Notes: generated by a model from the sequence alone, not told the origin. A stretch of DNA of 64,000 bases from Begonia masoniana (GCA_022432975.1 CM039503.1:53504466-53568465), one strand, 5' to 3'. Shown: positions 38,120 to 49,237, counted from the first letter of the stretch. Program-made: numbers and translations.

Positions 38120-39305
38120 TGAACTACAAATTTTAATAATTAAAATCTTAAAGTATAAAAAACTTAAGAAATCAAATCCTTGCAGAGTCGGTACTAGAGA
38201 ATGGGGGCGTTCTCCGTGTGGCAGGACCGGGGGGCCGGTCTGGGAGAACGGCCTCTATTCCTTTTCATTTTATAAATTAGCTTTAAAAAAATAACTACGA
38301 TATTGATTTACTTAAAAATTTTACTACATGTTCTCCATATCATGGAAAGATAATCGAAAAATTTTCGTGATTTTCTAACAGTTGTATGATTTATTGTAAT
38401 TTTAGTGAATTATTTTATAAAATTTATGTAAAATAATTATAATAATTCATACAAGTGTTAGAAAATCACTAAAATTTTTAATTATTTTTTTATGATGTGT
38501 TGAACATGTGATAAATTTTCAAGTAAATCCAATATCGTTGATATTTTTTAAAAATTAATTTATAAAGTAAAGAAATAATGGGGTCGTTCTCCCATACCGG
38601 CCCCCCAATCTTGGCACACGGAGAATGGCTCCCCGTTGTCAGGGACTGGCCTCCCGGTCCTGGCACACATATAATTGTTTTACGCGTATTTTATAAAATA
38701 ATTAACTAAAATTACAATAAATCATAGAAGTGTTAAAAAATCACGAAAATTTTCAGATGATTTTCCTATTATATGGTAACTATGTGGTAAAAATTTAAAG
38801 TAAATGCAATATCGATTAATATTTTTTTAAAATTTAATTTATAAAATGAAGAAGGAACAAATGGTATTTAAAAAAAATACCAAACAATATTGTATTTACT
38901 TGAAACTTTTATCACTGGTTTGTCACATTATGAAAAAATAAACTTGAAATGTTTGTGATTTTCTAACATGTGTATGATTTATTATAACGTTTTACCCATG
39001 TTTATAAAATAATTCTTTAAAATTACAATAATTCATACAACTGTTAGAAAATCACAAAAATTTTCATATTATTTTCTCATAATGGGGTGAACATGTGGTA
39101 AAATTTTAAGTACAATCTAATATCGTTTGTTATTTTTTAATTAATTTATAAATAAAGAAGGAACGAGACCGTTCTCCCAGATCGGCCCCCTGGTCCTGGC
39201 ACACAGATAACGACCCTCCGTTCTCCAGGACCAGCCCACCACCAGGATTTGATTTGTTAGATTTTTGATATTTTAAAATTTAGTTGTTAAAATTTTTAGT
39301 TACGG
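38120..39305. mobile_element. Long foldback element (about 1.2 kb)
   Basis: The ends are long inverted repeats: left AAATTTTAATAATTAAAATC...AAATCAAATCCT, right AGGATTTGATTTG...TTAAAATTTTTAG. Inside, a GC-rich block (GAGAACGGxCxxxCCGGTCCTGGCACAC) occurs four or more times in both orientations (38195-38255, 38582-38668, 39168-39235). It is separated by AT-rich modules repeated in alternating orientation (ATTTTCxTGATTTTCTAACA and its complement). No transposase is encoded. It resembles a foldback or Mutator-derived non-autonomous element, but no target-site duplication was settled. Confidence 0.65.
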
Positions 39306-39427
39306 TGTGTTTTAAATTAAATTCATATTTTGAAATTCAAATTGGTTTTAACCGAAGTTTTATTCCGTGTGAGACGTAAGCTTAGTGGGTTCCTAGCCAT
39401 GGAGGTTGTATATGTATGTTTCATAAT

Positions 39428-39432
<5 letters not shown>

Positions 39433-39470
<38 letters not shown>

Positions 39471-39480
39471 TATATATATA
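39433..39480. repeat. TA microsatellite at the left edge of the viral locus
   Basis: About 23 TA units with one AA interruption. Viral sequence begins directly after it. A shorter TA run (55365-55375) lies at the other end of the locus. Confidence 0.85.
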
Positions 39481-39909
39481 TTATTATAATTCATTTGTTT
39501 AATGATAATATCATTTTTATCTTCAATAGGTTGAGATAGACTTACTAAAGGAATAGCTTCAATAGTATTATTCTTTAGACTAATAGGTTCTAAAGGTGGA
39601 TGTATTGATTTAATACTTTCATTGTTTTTTATATTCCAATTTTTACAATGATTATTATTCTTCTAAAATATAATTTGATATTTGATACAGGTTTATAAAA
39701 TATCGTTAAATACCATTCACTAAAAGTGATGAGATTCTGTTTCAAATCTAGATAAGAATAATATAAATCTTTAATTTTTTAAATTCTTCAGATTTTTTAT
39801 GATATTTTTTATCAATCCAATTTCTGAGAATAGCATTTTCAGGTGATTGATATTCTTCGTTACATATTTTTCTAATATCATCTTTGCTGAAATGTGAGTA
39901 ATTCATCAT
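39481..39909 (-). pseudogene. Viral coat-region ORF, N-terminal fragment (unit 3)
   Basis: Starts with the same MMNYS residues as the long ORF at 46761-48248 and is cut off after about 140 residues at the TA microsatellite. Several one-base gaps break the frame. Confidence 0.75.
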
Positions 39910-40034
39910 AATTTAAATTCCATTTCTGAAACAGTAGGTGACTCTCTTTTAGTGTGAGAGGTTTCTCCTTTTTCATATTTGAATTATTAATTGATTAGAA
40001 TAACACCAATGAGGTATTTGTTGTTCAGATATTT

Positions 40035-40988
40035 TTAAAGCTCAACAGTAGTAATAGGAGTTTCAGATACAGAAAATCTAGAACTAGGTAAATCTACTTG
40101 ATAAGGAGGAATAGATGACCTAGAAGATAGACTTCTGGAAAAAGATATTTTTCTTGATTGATTATTATCAAATTTAATTTCTATATGTCCTTCAGGGGTT
40201 TGAATAATTTGATCGATTTTTTTATTAATAATTGGTTGAGGCAATACAGCTTGAGGAATAGTCCATTGTTCTGGAAATGTTACTTCATCCCAGTTTAATC
40301 TAGGAATAGCTATATTAGTTTTCATAATATCACTTTCGATTAATAAAGTTTTTCCTGGATTATCCTTTAACTTGACTTGAGGACATAAAGTATTCATTAC
40401 TTTATAACTTAATCGATAGATTATAGCAATAGTTTCTGAACCTTGAAGAAACTCGTATCCATGAGTTTGAATATTTAAAACTACTGATTCAAATAAATTT
40501 CTATCGGTCAAAGATAAAGTTAAATTAGGATAAACATTAAAATAAATGGGACCATGACATAGACTGGTTTGTATAACACCCATTAAAGATTCTTTATAAT
40601 TTTGACTCCTAGTGTCTCTAAGAGTAGCTAATATACTAGCATTTAAACCTGGAATAGTTAAGGGTTTAAAAGCTATTTGAATAAGTCCAATATGAATATA
40701 CTTATATTTAGCAAAATATTTTTGAATATCTTTTAATCCTAATAATTTTATAGTTTTTTCATTAGTATCTAAGCAGATAGTTTGCTCAGAAGTTTTAACA
40801 TACGATTAATAAGATTTTCAAAAGTGCCTATTTTATAAATAGTTTTTGGCTCAATATCAGGAAGTGTCCAATATTTAATACTTCTTCTTGTGATAATTCT
40901 ATAATTTCTTCATTTTTAATAGAATTTTCAGAGAATATATTGGAGATCAAATTCATATTCAATTTGTAAAATTTACTTTCAAATACAT
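40035..40988 (-). pseudogene. Viral movement protein (unit 3), frameshifted
   Basis: The lower 182 codons (40035-40583) are open and match the intact copy at 43678-44634. The upper part is split by one-base losses, including one in the start region and one near 40803. A 30K-superfamily movement protein would move virus through plasmodesmata. Confidence 0.8.
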
Positions 40989-41460
40989 AACTACTTGACT
41001 TCAAGTTTTCAACTGTAAATAGATATAAGGTTTAACTTCGTATTGATCTTCGATTCATCTCGTATTGACTTGCGGATAACTTCGTATTGATCTATTAATT
41101 CCCTCTATACGAAACATGCGACTAACAAGATTACTTGCACTGTCAAAGACTAATTTCACAAAGTTTGCAAATGTCTCTCAACCATGCAAATGGGTATTTT
41201 GCCTGACGCCTTTCTCACGGCTAAGCGCCACACACCCCAACACGGCAACAGACAGACATCTTACAACAAGATGAAATCACAGCAAGTATTCTTGCACATG
41301 AAAGCACGGAAAGAGTTAATAGAATCGTGTTGAAGAGATCACCTCATCGTATTGAGAAGAACAAAAGATCGTATTGAAGTTAAACAAATATCGATTTACA
41401 TTAGAAAACTTATCGACAAGTCCTTAGTTATTTGAAAGCAAATACAAATTTAGCCAATCA

Positions 41461-41474
41461 TTTGGCTCTGATAC
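41461..41474 (-). promoter_or_regulatory. Viral primer-binding site, unit 3
   Basis: Minus strand reads TGGTATCAGAGCCA, a perfect match to the 14 nt complementary to the initiator tRNA-Met 3' end. A TATATAAG box lies upstream at 41636-41643. Confidence 0.85.
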
Positions 41475-41710
41475 CAAAGGGGGGAAGCGAGGGGAAGAAG
41501 TATAAGAAAATACTTACTTGTTTATTCACAGTAGTTGTATCATACAAGAGGGAGAGAGAGAGAGCAATCAGAGCTAGAGTTTTTACAAGGAGGGGAGGCA
41601 AACTCTAAAACTTGTTAAAGAAATGCAACTAGCTCCTTATATAGAAACGGGAGTTACAAGCGACAAACTAGTAAAGTAAAAGTAGATTCCCACTTATCAA
41701 CTAGTGGGCC

Positions 41711-43204
41711 CTAGGCTAGAAACAAACAAAGTAAAAAGCAAATAGTACTCCCATAGTGGAGTACGAAGATTCTTTCTTTGATAAAGTAGTGGGGACCACT
41801 ACTTAACCTTATCAGAAACTTTATCTCTTGCCATAAGATCGAATCTAGTGGTAGGGACCACCTTGTTATATTTTTTCCATACTGACGAAGTTTAGTCATC
41901 ACTAAACTACATTCAGTCTTTAAGAATTCCATTCTTTACTTCTGTCACCGTTAAATAGAGGCTAGCCTCTTTATGTTGTTCTTCAAGCTGAGTAACTAAA
42001 TTCATCAATATTGAGTCTTTCTTGATACTGCTGCACCATTGATGACTAAATTCTAGAAATCTTCTATAATTCTGTTGCTTGCATATGAAGCGGTAGCCAA
42101 GTAGGTCTGTTGAAAACTTTTCGATAATTTCTTCTAGAAATGGGCCAATATCCATGAGATAGCTAGGATATAATCTCGATAACGAAAAGTTCTGGCAATG
42201 CGAGCAGGTAAATACCCGATTATTCCACGGAGCTAACTTAAAGGATTATCCGATCATAAATCGTTGGCAGATACTTCAACTGTTGATCTGGCAAATATTC
42301 TCAATATGTTGATCGTCCCACTCGCCAATCATAGATCCTTTCTTTTTCTTTTCCTTTGTATGTAAAAAGAAACATATTTTTCTTCAAATTCTTCCTTAAT
42401 AAAGCAAAGGCTCATCATAGAAGTATGGCCATATCCATATAGGTGTTTGAAGATGAAAATTGCGTTTTCATATCCTCAAATAAGGTCGGCTGTGGGCTTC
42501 CTTATCAGATCAGGAGATATTCGAATAGTAGCATAAGCGCGTTCAATATAATGAGATTACCTTTTCTCTTCACCTCATTGAAGTTTCTGCTTTGCTTTTT
42601 CTTATAGATTTAGAGATGTCTTAACGGTTAAACACTATAGTCTCATAACGAGTAACGCCCCATTTTACATAAAAGTCCTTTGAACTCATATAAACCCAAA
42701 TAAGGGTCCTTGATATATCTCAAGATTCCATCGCCATATCCATTTATCTGGCATTCAGAGCAAAACTAAAATCTTGCTCTGTATGAAATCATTCCTATTT
42801 GATAATAGGATGGAGACTGAAAACCAATAGAAACGCGTCGGCCTAACTGCCGCAATAAAGCGAACTCCGGAGAGTGGTTCGGCCACCAAACATAAAACCA
42901 ATGAGGAATTGATCCTCGGTTTTTATTATAATATTTCCAGGCTTATAGAGACAACCATAATGGGTTCTCTGACCGATTCTGAATATATAACATATTGTCC
43001 AATCATAACAGAATCCCAGTAATTATACGTTTGATCATTCTGAGGCGTTCTAATAGCAAAACACATTTAGAGGCCCCCTTCTTGGGATGTATAATCCTTA
43101 TACATAACATTTCAAATGATGAGAGCAATTTTCCATAGTCACATAGATGTGCACACGCGACGCTTCTGGTTTCGTAAGATAGTCTTTGTTCGGTAAGCTC
43201 CAAT
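41711..43204 (-). pseudogene. Viral downstream ORFs, decayed (unit 2)
   Basis: Degenerate counterpart of 45521-46905: the same order of the two unknown ORFs, but split into pieces of fewer than 85 codons by many one-base gaps. The high-coordinate end keeps the junction found in unit 1 (ATAGTCTTTGTTCGG) and then jumps at 43205 to the N-terminal part of the coat-region ORF. Confidence 0.75.
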
Positions 43205-43550
43205 AAGTATATTCTTTAGACTAATAGGTTCTAAAGGTGGATGTATTGATTAAACTTTCATTGTTTTTTATATTCCAATTTTTACAATGATTATTATATT
43301 CTTCTAAAATATTAATTTGATATTTTGATACAGGTTTATAAATATCGTTAAATACCATTCACTAAAAGTGATGAGATTCTGTTTCAAATCTAGATAAGAA
43401 TAATATAAATCTTTTAATTTTTAAATTCTTCAGATTTTTTATGATATTTTTTATCAATCCAATTTCTGAGCATAGCATTTTCAGGTGATGATATTCTTCG
43501 TTACATATTTTTCTACTCTCATCTTTGCTGAAATGTGAGTAATTCATCAT
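43205..43550 (-). pseudogene. Viral coat-region ORF, N-terminal fragment (unit 2)
   Basis: Starts MMNYSHFSKD and matches the first roughly 115 residues of the ORF at 46761-48248 with several frame breaks. About 1 kb of the ORF interior is missing at 43205. Confidence 0.75.
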
Positions 43551-43677
43551 AATTTAAATTCCATTTCTGAAACAGTAGTGACTCTCTTTTAGTGTGAGAG
43601 GTTTCTCCTTTTTCATATTTTTGAATTATTAAATTGATTCGAATAAACACCATGAGGTAATTTGTGTTCAGATATTT

Positions 43678-44634
43678 TTAAAGCTTCAACTTAGTAATAG
43701 GAGTTTCAGATACAGAAAATCTAGAACTAGGTAAATCTACTTGATAAGGAGGAATAGATGACCTAGAAGATAGACTTCTGGAAAAAGATATTTTTCTTGA
43801 TTGATTATTATCAAATTTAATTTCTATATGTCCTTCAGGGGTTTGAATAATTTGATCGATTTTTTTATTAATAATTGGTTGAGGCAATACAGCTTGAGGA
43901 ATAGTCCATTGTTCTGGAAATGTTACTTCATCCCAGTTTAATCTAGGAATAGCTATATTAGTTTTCATAATATCACTTTCGATTAATAAAGTTTTTCCTG
44001 GATTATCCTTTAACTTGACTTGAGGACATAAAGTATTCATTACTTTATAACTTAATCGATAGATTATAGCAATAGTTTCTGAACCTTGAAGAAACTCGTA
44101 TCCATGAGTTTGAATATTTAAAACTACTGATTCAAATAAATTTCTATCGGTCAAAGATAAAGTTAAATTAGGATAAACATTAAAATAAATGGGACCATGA
44201 CATAGACTGGTTTGTATAACACCCATTAAAGATTCTTTATAATTTTGACTCCTAGTGTCTCTAAGAGTAGCTAATATACTAGCATTTAAACCTGGAATAG
44301 TTAAGGGTTTAAAAGCTATTTGAATAAGTCCAATATGAATATACTTATATTTAGCAAAATATTTTTGAATATCTTTTAATCCTAATAATTTTATAGTTTT
44401 TTCATTAGTATCTAAGCAGATAGTTTGCTCAGAAGTTTTAACAATACGATTAATAAGATTTTCAAAAGTGCCTATTTTATAAATAGTTTTTGGCTCAATA
44501 TCAGGAAGTGTCCAATTATTTAATACTTCTTCTTGTGATAATTCTATAATTTCTTCATTTTTAATAGAATTTTCAGAGAATATATTGGAGATCAAATTCA
44601 TATTCAATTTGTAAAATTTACTTTCAAATAACAT
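43678..44634 (-). CDS. Viral movement protein, uninterrupted copy (endogenous)
   Basis: 318 codons, start ATG at 44634, preceded by a leader of about 480 nt after the primer site. The family is the 30K movement proteins, judged by position first after the leader, by size, and by the central region GVIQTSLCHGPIYFNVYPNL with flanking beta-strand-like segments. The C-terminal part is basic and Ser-rich. It is the only copy here without a frame break; the copies at 48332-48649 and 54044-54442 share an internal deletion. It lies in an RT-less unit, and expression from the genome is not implied. Confidence 0.75.
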   Translation of the reverse strand: MLFESKFYKLNMNLISNIFSENSIKNEEIIELSQEEVLNNWTLPDIEPKTIYKIGTFENLINRIVKTSEQTICLDTNEKTIKLLGLKDIQKYFAKYKYIHIGLIQIAFKPLTIPGLNASILATLRDTRSQNYKESLMGVIQTSLCHGPIYFNVYPNLTLSLTDRNLFESVVLNIQTHGYEFLQGSETIAIIYRLSYKVMNTLCPQVKLKDNPGKTLLIESDIMKTNIAIPRLNWDEVTFPEQWTIPQAVLPQPIINKKIDQIIQTPEGHIEIKFDNNQSRKISFSRSLSSRSSIPPYQVDLPSSRFSVSETPITKLKL

Positions 44635-45111
44635 AACTACTTGACTTCAAGTTTTCAACTGTAAATAGATATAAGGTTTAACTTCGTATTGATCTTCGAT
44701 TCATCTCGTATTGACTTGCGGATAACTTCGTATTGATCTATTAATTCCCTCTATACTAAACATGCGACTAACAAGATTACTTGCACTGTCAAAGACTAAT
44801 TTCACAAAGTTTGCAAATGTCTCTCAACCATGCAAATGGGTATTTTTGCCTGACGCCTTTCTCACGGCTAAGCGGCCACACACCCCAACACGGCAACAGA
44901 AAGACATCTTACAAACAAGATGAAATCACAGCAAGTATTCTTTGCACATGAAAGCACGGAAAGAGTTAATAGAATCGTGTTGAAGAGATCACCTCATCGT
45001 ATTGAGAAGAACAAAGATCGTATTGAAGTTAAAACAAATATCGATTTACATTAGAAACTTATCGACAAGTCCTTAGTTATTTGAAAGCAAATACAAATTT
45101 AGCCAATCATT

Positions 45112-45125
45112 TGGCTCTGATACCA
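45112..45125 (-). promoter_or_regulatory. Viral primer-binding site, unit 2
   Basis: Minus strand TGGTATCAGAGCCA, perfect initiator tRNA-Met match. Upstream on the minus strand are AATAAA (about 45170) and a TATATAAG box (45289-45296), the usual pararetrovirus control order. Confidence 0.88.
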
Positions 45126-45520
45126 AAGGGGGGAAGCGAGGGGAAGAAGTATAAGAAAATACTTACTTGTTTATTCACAGTAGTTGTATCATACAAAGAG
45201 GGAGAGAGAGAGAGCAATCAGAGCTAGAGTTTTTACAAGGAGGGAAGGCAAACTCTAAAAACTTGTTAAAGAAATGCAAACTAGCTCCCTTATATAGAAA
45301 CGGGAGTTACAAGCGACAAACTAGTAAAAGTAAAAGTAGATTCCCACTTATCAACTAGTGGGCCCTAGGCTAGAAACAAACAAAGTAAAAAGCAAATAGT
45401 ACTCCCATAGTGGAGTACGAAGATTCTTTCTTTGATAAAGTAGTGGGGACCACTACTTAACCTTATCAGAAACTTTATCTTCTGCCATAAGATCGAATCA
45501 TAGTGGTAGGGACCACCTTG

Positions 45521-45997
45521 TTATATTTTTCCATACTGACGAAGTTTAGTCATCACTAAACTACATTCAGTCTTTAAGAATTCCACTTCTTTACTTCTGT
45601 CACCGTTAAATAGAGGCATAGCCTCTTTATGTTGTTCTTCAAGCTGAGTAACTAAATTCATCAAATATTGAGTCTTTTCTTGATACTGCTGCACCAATTG
45701 ATGACTAAATTCTAGAAATCTTCTATAATTCTGTGCTTGCATATGAAGCGGTAGCCAAGTAGGTCTGTTGAAAACTTTTCGATAATTTCTTCTAGAAATG
45801 GGCCAATATCCATGATAATAGCTAGGATGATAATCTCGATAACGAAAAGTTCTGTCAATGCGAGCAGGGAAATACCCGATATTCCAAGGAGCTAAATTAT
45901 AAGGATTCATCCGATCAATAAATCTTGGCAGATAATTCAGCTGTTGATCTGCAAATATTTCCTCAATATGTTGATCGTCCCACTCAGGCCAATTCAT
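45521..45997 (-). CDS. Viral downstream ORF of unknown function (158 aa, unit 1)
   Basis: Starts MNWPEWDDQH, rich in Trp, Tyr and Arg in the first half. The second half (LVQQYQEKTQYLMNLVTQLEEQHKEA) looks like a coiled coil. It overlaps the end of the next upstream ORF by four bases (stop/start overlap), as in compact viral genomes. Decayed counterparts: 41711-42155 and 52771-53166. Florendoviruses have a second ORF of unknown function in this place. I cannot assign a role. Confidence 0.6.
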   Translation of the reverse strand: MNWPEWDDQHIEEIFADQQLNYLPRFIDRMNPYNLAPWNIGYFPARIDRTFRYRDYHPSYYHGYWPISRRNYRKVFNRPTWLPLHMQAQNYRRFLEFSHQLVQQYQEKTQYLMNLVTQLEEQHKEAMPLFNGDRSKEVEFLKTECSLVMTKLRQYGKI

Positions 45998-46854
45998 AGA
46001 TCTTTCTTTTCTTTTCCTTTGTATGTCAAAAGAAACATATTTTCTTCAAAATCTTCCTTAATAAAAGCAAAAGGCTCATCATTATAAGTATGGCCAATAT
46101 CCATATGAGGTGTTTGAATATTAAATAATTGAGTTTTCATAGCCTCAAATAATTTTTCGTCTGTTTCTTCCTTAGTCATATCAGGATATATTCGAGAAAT
46201 AGTAGCATAAAGCGTTTCAATATAATTGATATTATCCTTTTCATCTTCAGCCTCATTGATAGCTTTCTGCTTTGCTTTTTCTTTATAGATATTAATAGAT
46301 GTCTTAATACGTGTTAAACACTTATTAGTCTCATAACGAGACTCCCATTTTACATAAAAGTTCCTTTGAACTGCATATAAACCCAAATAAGGGTCTTGAT
46401 ATATCTCAAGATTCCATTGCCATATCCAGTTTATCTGGAATTCAGAGCAAAACCATAATAATTCTTGCTCTTTATTAAATAATTTCCTATTTGATAAAAT
46501 AGGATGATACTTTAACCAAATATGAAACTCTTCTTGAATAACTGCCGGAAATAAAGCTAACTCCGGAGAGTGTTCCTGCCACCAAACATAAAACCAAGGA
46601 GGAAATTTATCCTCTGTTTTTATAATTTCAGGATTAATAGAGAAGAACCATAAATGGGTTCTCTGAGGATTCTGAATATAGAACATATTTGTCCAATCAT
46701 TAACATAATCCCAATAATTATACTTTTGATCATTCTTGAGGCTTCTAATAGCAAACACATTTAAGCCCCATTCTTGAGGATGTATAATCCTGATAATATA
46801 ACATTTCGAATGAGTGATAGCAGATTTTCCATATTCACCAATATAATGGTGCAC
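45994..46854 (-). CDS. Viral downstream ORF of unknown function (286 aa, unit 1)
   Basis: Rich in Trp and Tyr (WDYVNDWTNMFY, WFYVWWQEHSPEL, FQINWIWQWNLEI), with a charged C-terminal part and no recognised domain. Its start overlaps the fused 3' end of the coat-region ORF by 94 nt in another frame. In the plus-strand RT copy only a short related piece is seen after RNase H (about 52705-52785, DNFDYIYGTISRLYPDM), showing that this ORF normally lies downstream of RNase H and was brought next to the coat ORF by deletion. Confidence 0.6.
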   Translation of the reverse strand: MHHYIGEYGKSAITHSKCYIIRIIHPQEWGLNVFAIRSLKNDQKYNYWDYVNDWTNMFYIQNPQRTHLWFFSINPEIIKTEDKFPPWFYVWWQEHSPELALFPAVIQEEFHIWLKYHPILSNRKLFNKEQELLWFCSEFQINWIWQWNLEIYQDPYLGLYAVQRNFYVKWESRYETNKCLTRIKTSINIYKEKAKQKAINEAEDEKDNINYIETLYATISRIYPDMTKEETDEKLFEAMKTQLFNIQTPHMDIGHTYNDEPFAFIKEDFEENMFLLTYKGKEKKDL

Positions 46855-48248
46855 AATCTGAACCGACTGTGTTTCGATAAGAATAGTCTTTGTTCGGTAG
46901 CTCCAATAAAATGTAAAATGATAGCTTGTATTAGTGTATAAACACTATCTTCATAAACCAAATTATTTTCATGTCTTACAGCGGTTAATATTTCATGACG
47001 CTGTTCTAGAGATAAATAATTATCCCACCAACCTTTTAATGCACCATTAAATCCATTAATAATAAAAGCAGCTATATCAGAATCTTTATTCTTAGATGCT
47101 CTACAAATACTAGAATACATCATCATTTTTTGGAGTAATTCATAAATTTGATATTCTGTTAAACCATCAAGGTTCCAATCATATATAGCGTTTGCACTAT
47201 AAGAGGATTGTTCATGCAACCAATCTTCTTCCCATAATAAATCTACGGGAGTAGGTCTTTTATAATAAGTTCTTCTAATTCTATCTCCACCAGGCCCTTT
47301 ATCCTCATATCTAACTCGATGAATACTTAAAGGGTTTCTAGATTCTGGTAATGGATAGATATGATTACATTCAATAAAAGATTTTTCTATTTTTTTAATA
47401 TCTTTTAAATGAGAAGGCATATCTTCTTTTAAATGAGAAGGCATATCTTCTTCTTCACTAGAAGTATCATCTGCTGGCCAAGAACTAGAATCAATAGTTG
47501 GATGTATTTCAGTGTGATAATTTTTCATAGAATTTTCGGCTTGTGTATTAATAACACTAATATTTAATTGTTTCATTCTTTTAGCTAATTGTTCAATAAA
47601 GTCATTATTGTCTTTGGGTGATTTAAAATTAAATTTGGATATCATTATAGGTGGTTTTAAATCAGGAATAGAAATATTTTCTTTCTTTATTCTAGATGTC
47701 GAAGGAGGTGTCATAGGAATTTCTTCTATAGGCCTTTTTGTTTCCTTTTCAGATAATTTAATTATTTGGGTTTCAACTCTTGATAATTGTTGTCCTATAG
47801 TACTCATATGAATATTATTACAATTTATTTGTTTAATTATAATATCATTTTTATCTTCAATAGGTTGAGATAAAGTAACTAAAGGTATAACTTCAATAGT
47901 ATTATTCTTTAGACTAATAGGTTCTAAAGGTGGATGTATAGATTTAATACTTTCATTGTTTTTTATATTCCAATTTTTACAATGATTATTATATTCTTCT
48001 AAAATATTAATTTGATATTTTGATACAGGTTTATAAAATATCGTTAAATACCATTCACTAAAAGTGATGAGATTCTGTTTCAAATCTAGATAAGAATAAT
48101 ATAAATCTTTTAATTTTTTAAAGTCTTCAGATTTTTTCTGATATTTTTTATCAATCCAATTTCTGAGAATAGCATTTTCAGGTGATTGATATTCTTCGTT
48201 ACATATTTTTCTAATATCATCTTTGCTTAAATTTGAGTAATTCATCAT
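46761..48248 (-). CDS. Viral coat-region ORF, 3' end fused by deletion (unit 1)
   Basis: 495 codons from MMNYSNLSKDD. The first half is Lys/Asn/Ile-rich, with an acidic Ser-rich patch and an 8-residue tandem duplication (EDMPSHLK twice, about 47401-47455). The second half (DLLWEEDWLHEQSSYSANAI, GLTEYQIYELLQKMMMYSS, GFNGALKGWWDNYLSLEQR) has the appearance of the N-terminal part of a pararetrovirus coat protein. After IGATEQR the sequence leaves the viral frame and reads through sequence belonging to the downstream ORF, so the coat C-terminus, zinc finger, protease, RT and RNase H are missing from this unit. Confidence 0.7.
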   Translation of the reverse strand: MMNYSNLSKDDIRKICNEEYQSPENAILRNWIDKKYQKKSEDFKKLKDLYYSYLDLKQNLITFSEWYLTIFYKPVSKYQINILEEYNNHCKNWNIKNNESIKSIHPPLEPISLKNNTIEVIPLVTLSQPIEDKNDIIIKQINCNNIHMSTIGQQLSRVETQIIKLSEKETKRPIEEIPMTPPSTSRIKKENISIPDLKPPIMISKFNFKSPKDNNDFIEQLAKRMKQLNISVINTQAENSMKNYHTEIHPTIDSSSWPADDTSSEEEDMPSHLKEDMPSHLKDIKKIEKSFIECNHIYPLPESRNPLSIHRVRYEDKGPGGDRIRRTYYKRPTPVDLLWEEDWLHEQSSYSANAIYDWNLDGLTEYQIYELLQKMMMYSSICRASKNKDSDIAAFIINGFNGALKGWWDNYLSLEQRHEILTAVRHENNLVYEDSVYTLIQAIILHFIGATEQRLFLSKHSRFRLCTIILVNMENLLSLIRNVILSGLYILKNGA

Positions 48249-48331
48249 AATTTAAATTCCATTTCTGAAACAGTAGGTGACTCTTGCTAATATGCTAGCA
48301 TTTAAACCTGGAATAGTTAAGGGTTTAAAAG

Positions 48332-48649
48332 CTATTTGAATAAGTCCAATATGAATATACTTATATTTAGCAAAATATTTTTGAATATCTTTAATCCTAA
48401 TAATTTTATAGTTTTTTCATTAGTATCTAAGCAAATAGTTTGCTCAGAAGTTTTAACAATTCGATTAATAAGATTTTCAAAAGTACCTATTTTATAAATA
48501 GTTTTTGGCTCAATATCGGGAATTGTCCAATTATTTAATACTTCTTCTTGTGATAATTCTATAATTTCCTCATTTTTAATAGAATTTTCAGAGAATATAT
48601 TTGAGATCAAATTCATATTCAATTTGTAGAATTTACTTTCAAATAACAT
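48332..48649 (-). pseudogene. Viral movement protein with internal deletion (unit 1)
   Basis: The first about 110 residues match 43678-44634 (one lost base near 48391). The sequence then jumps from LNASILA to RVTYCFRNG just before the next ORF, removing about two thirds of the protein. The plus-strand copy at 54044 has exactly the same deletion. Confidence 0.8.
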
Positions 48650-49128
48650 AACTACTTGACTTCAAGTATTCAACTGTAAATAGATATAAGGTTTAACTTC
48701 GTATTGATCTTCGATTCATCTCGTATTGACTTGCGGATAACTTCGTATTGATCTATTAATTCCCTCTATACTAAACATGCGACTAACAAGATTACTTGCA
48801 CTGTCAAAGACTAATTTCACAAAGTTTGCAAATGTCTCTCAACCATGCAAATGGGTATTTTTGCCTGACGCCTTTCTCACGGCTAAGCGGCCACACACCC
48901 CAACACGGCAACAGAAAGACATCTTACAAACAAGATGAAATCACAGCAAGTATTCTTTGCACATGAAAGCACGGAAAGAGTTAATAGAATCGTGTTGAAG
49001 AGATCACCTCATCGTATTGAGAAGAACAAAAGATCGTATTGAAGTTAAAACAAATATCGATTTACATTAGAAAACTTATCGACAAGTCCTTAGTTATTTG
49101 AAAGCAAATACAAATTTAGCCAATCATT

Positions 49129-49142
49129 TGGCTCTGATACCA
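49129..49142 (-). promoter_or_regulatory. Viral primer-binding site, unit 1
   Basis: Minus strand TGGTATCAGAGCCA. The unit has no TATA box of its own: the locus inverts at 49237/49238, before the promoter would be reached. Confidence 0.85.
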
Positions 49143-49237
49143 AAGGGGGGAAGCGAGGGGAAGAAGTATAAGAAAATACTTACTTGTTTATTCACAGTAG
49201 TTGTATCATACAAAGAGGGAGAGAGAGAGAGCAATCA

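Larger units (their letters stand above)
47328..49237 (-). repeat. Left arm of 1.91-kb viral inverted repeat
   Basis: Reverse complement of 53456-55366 with very few differences, including the movement-protein deletion and the 8-residue duplication. The inner edge is TGATTGCTCTCTC in the transcribed leader; the outer edge is CTAGAAACCCTTTA. Confidence 0.88.
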
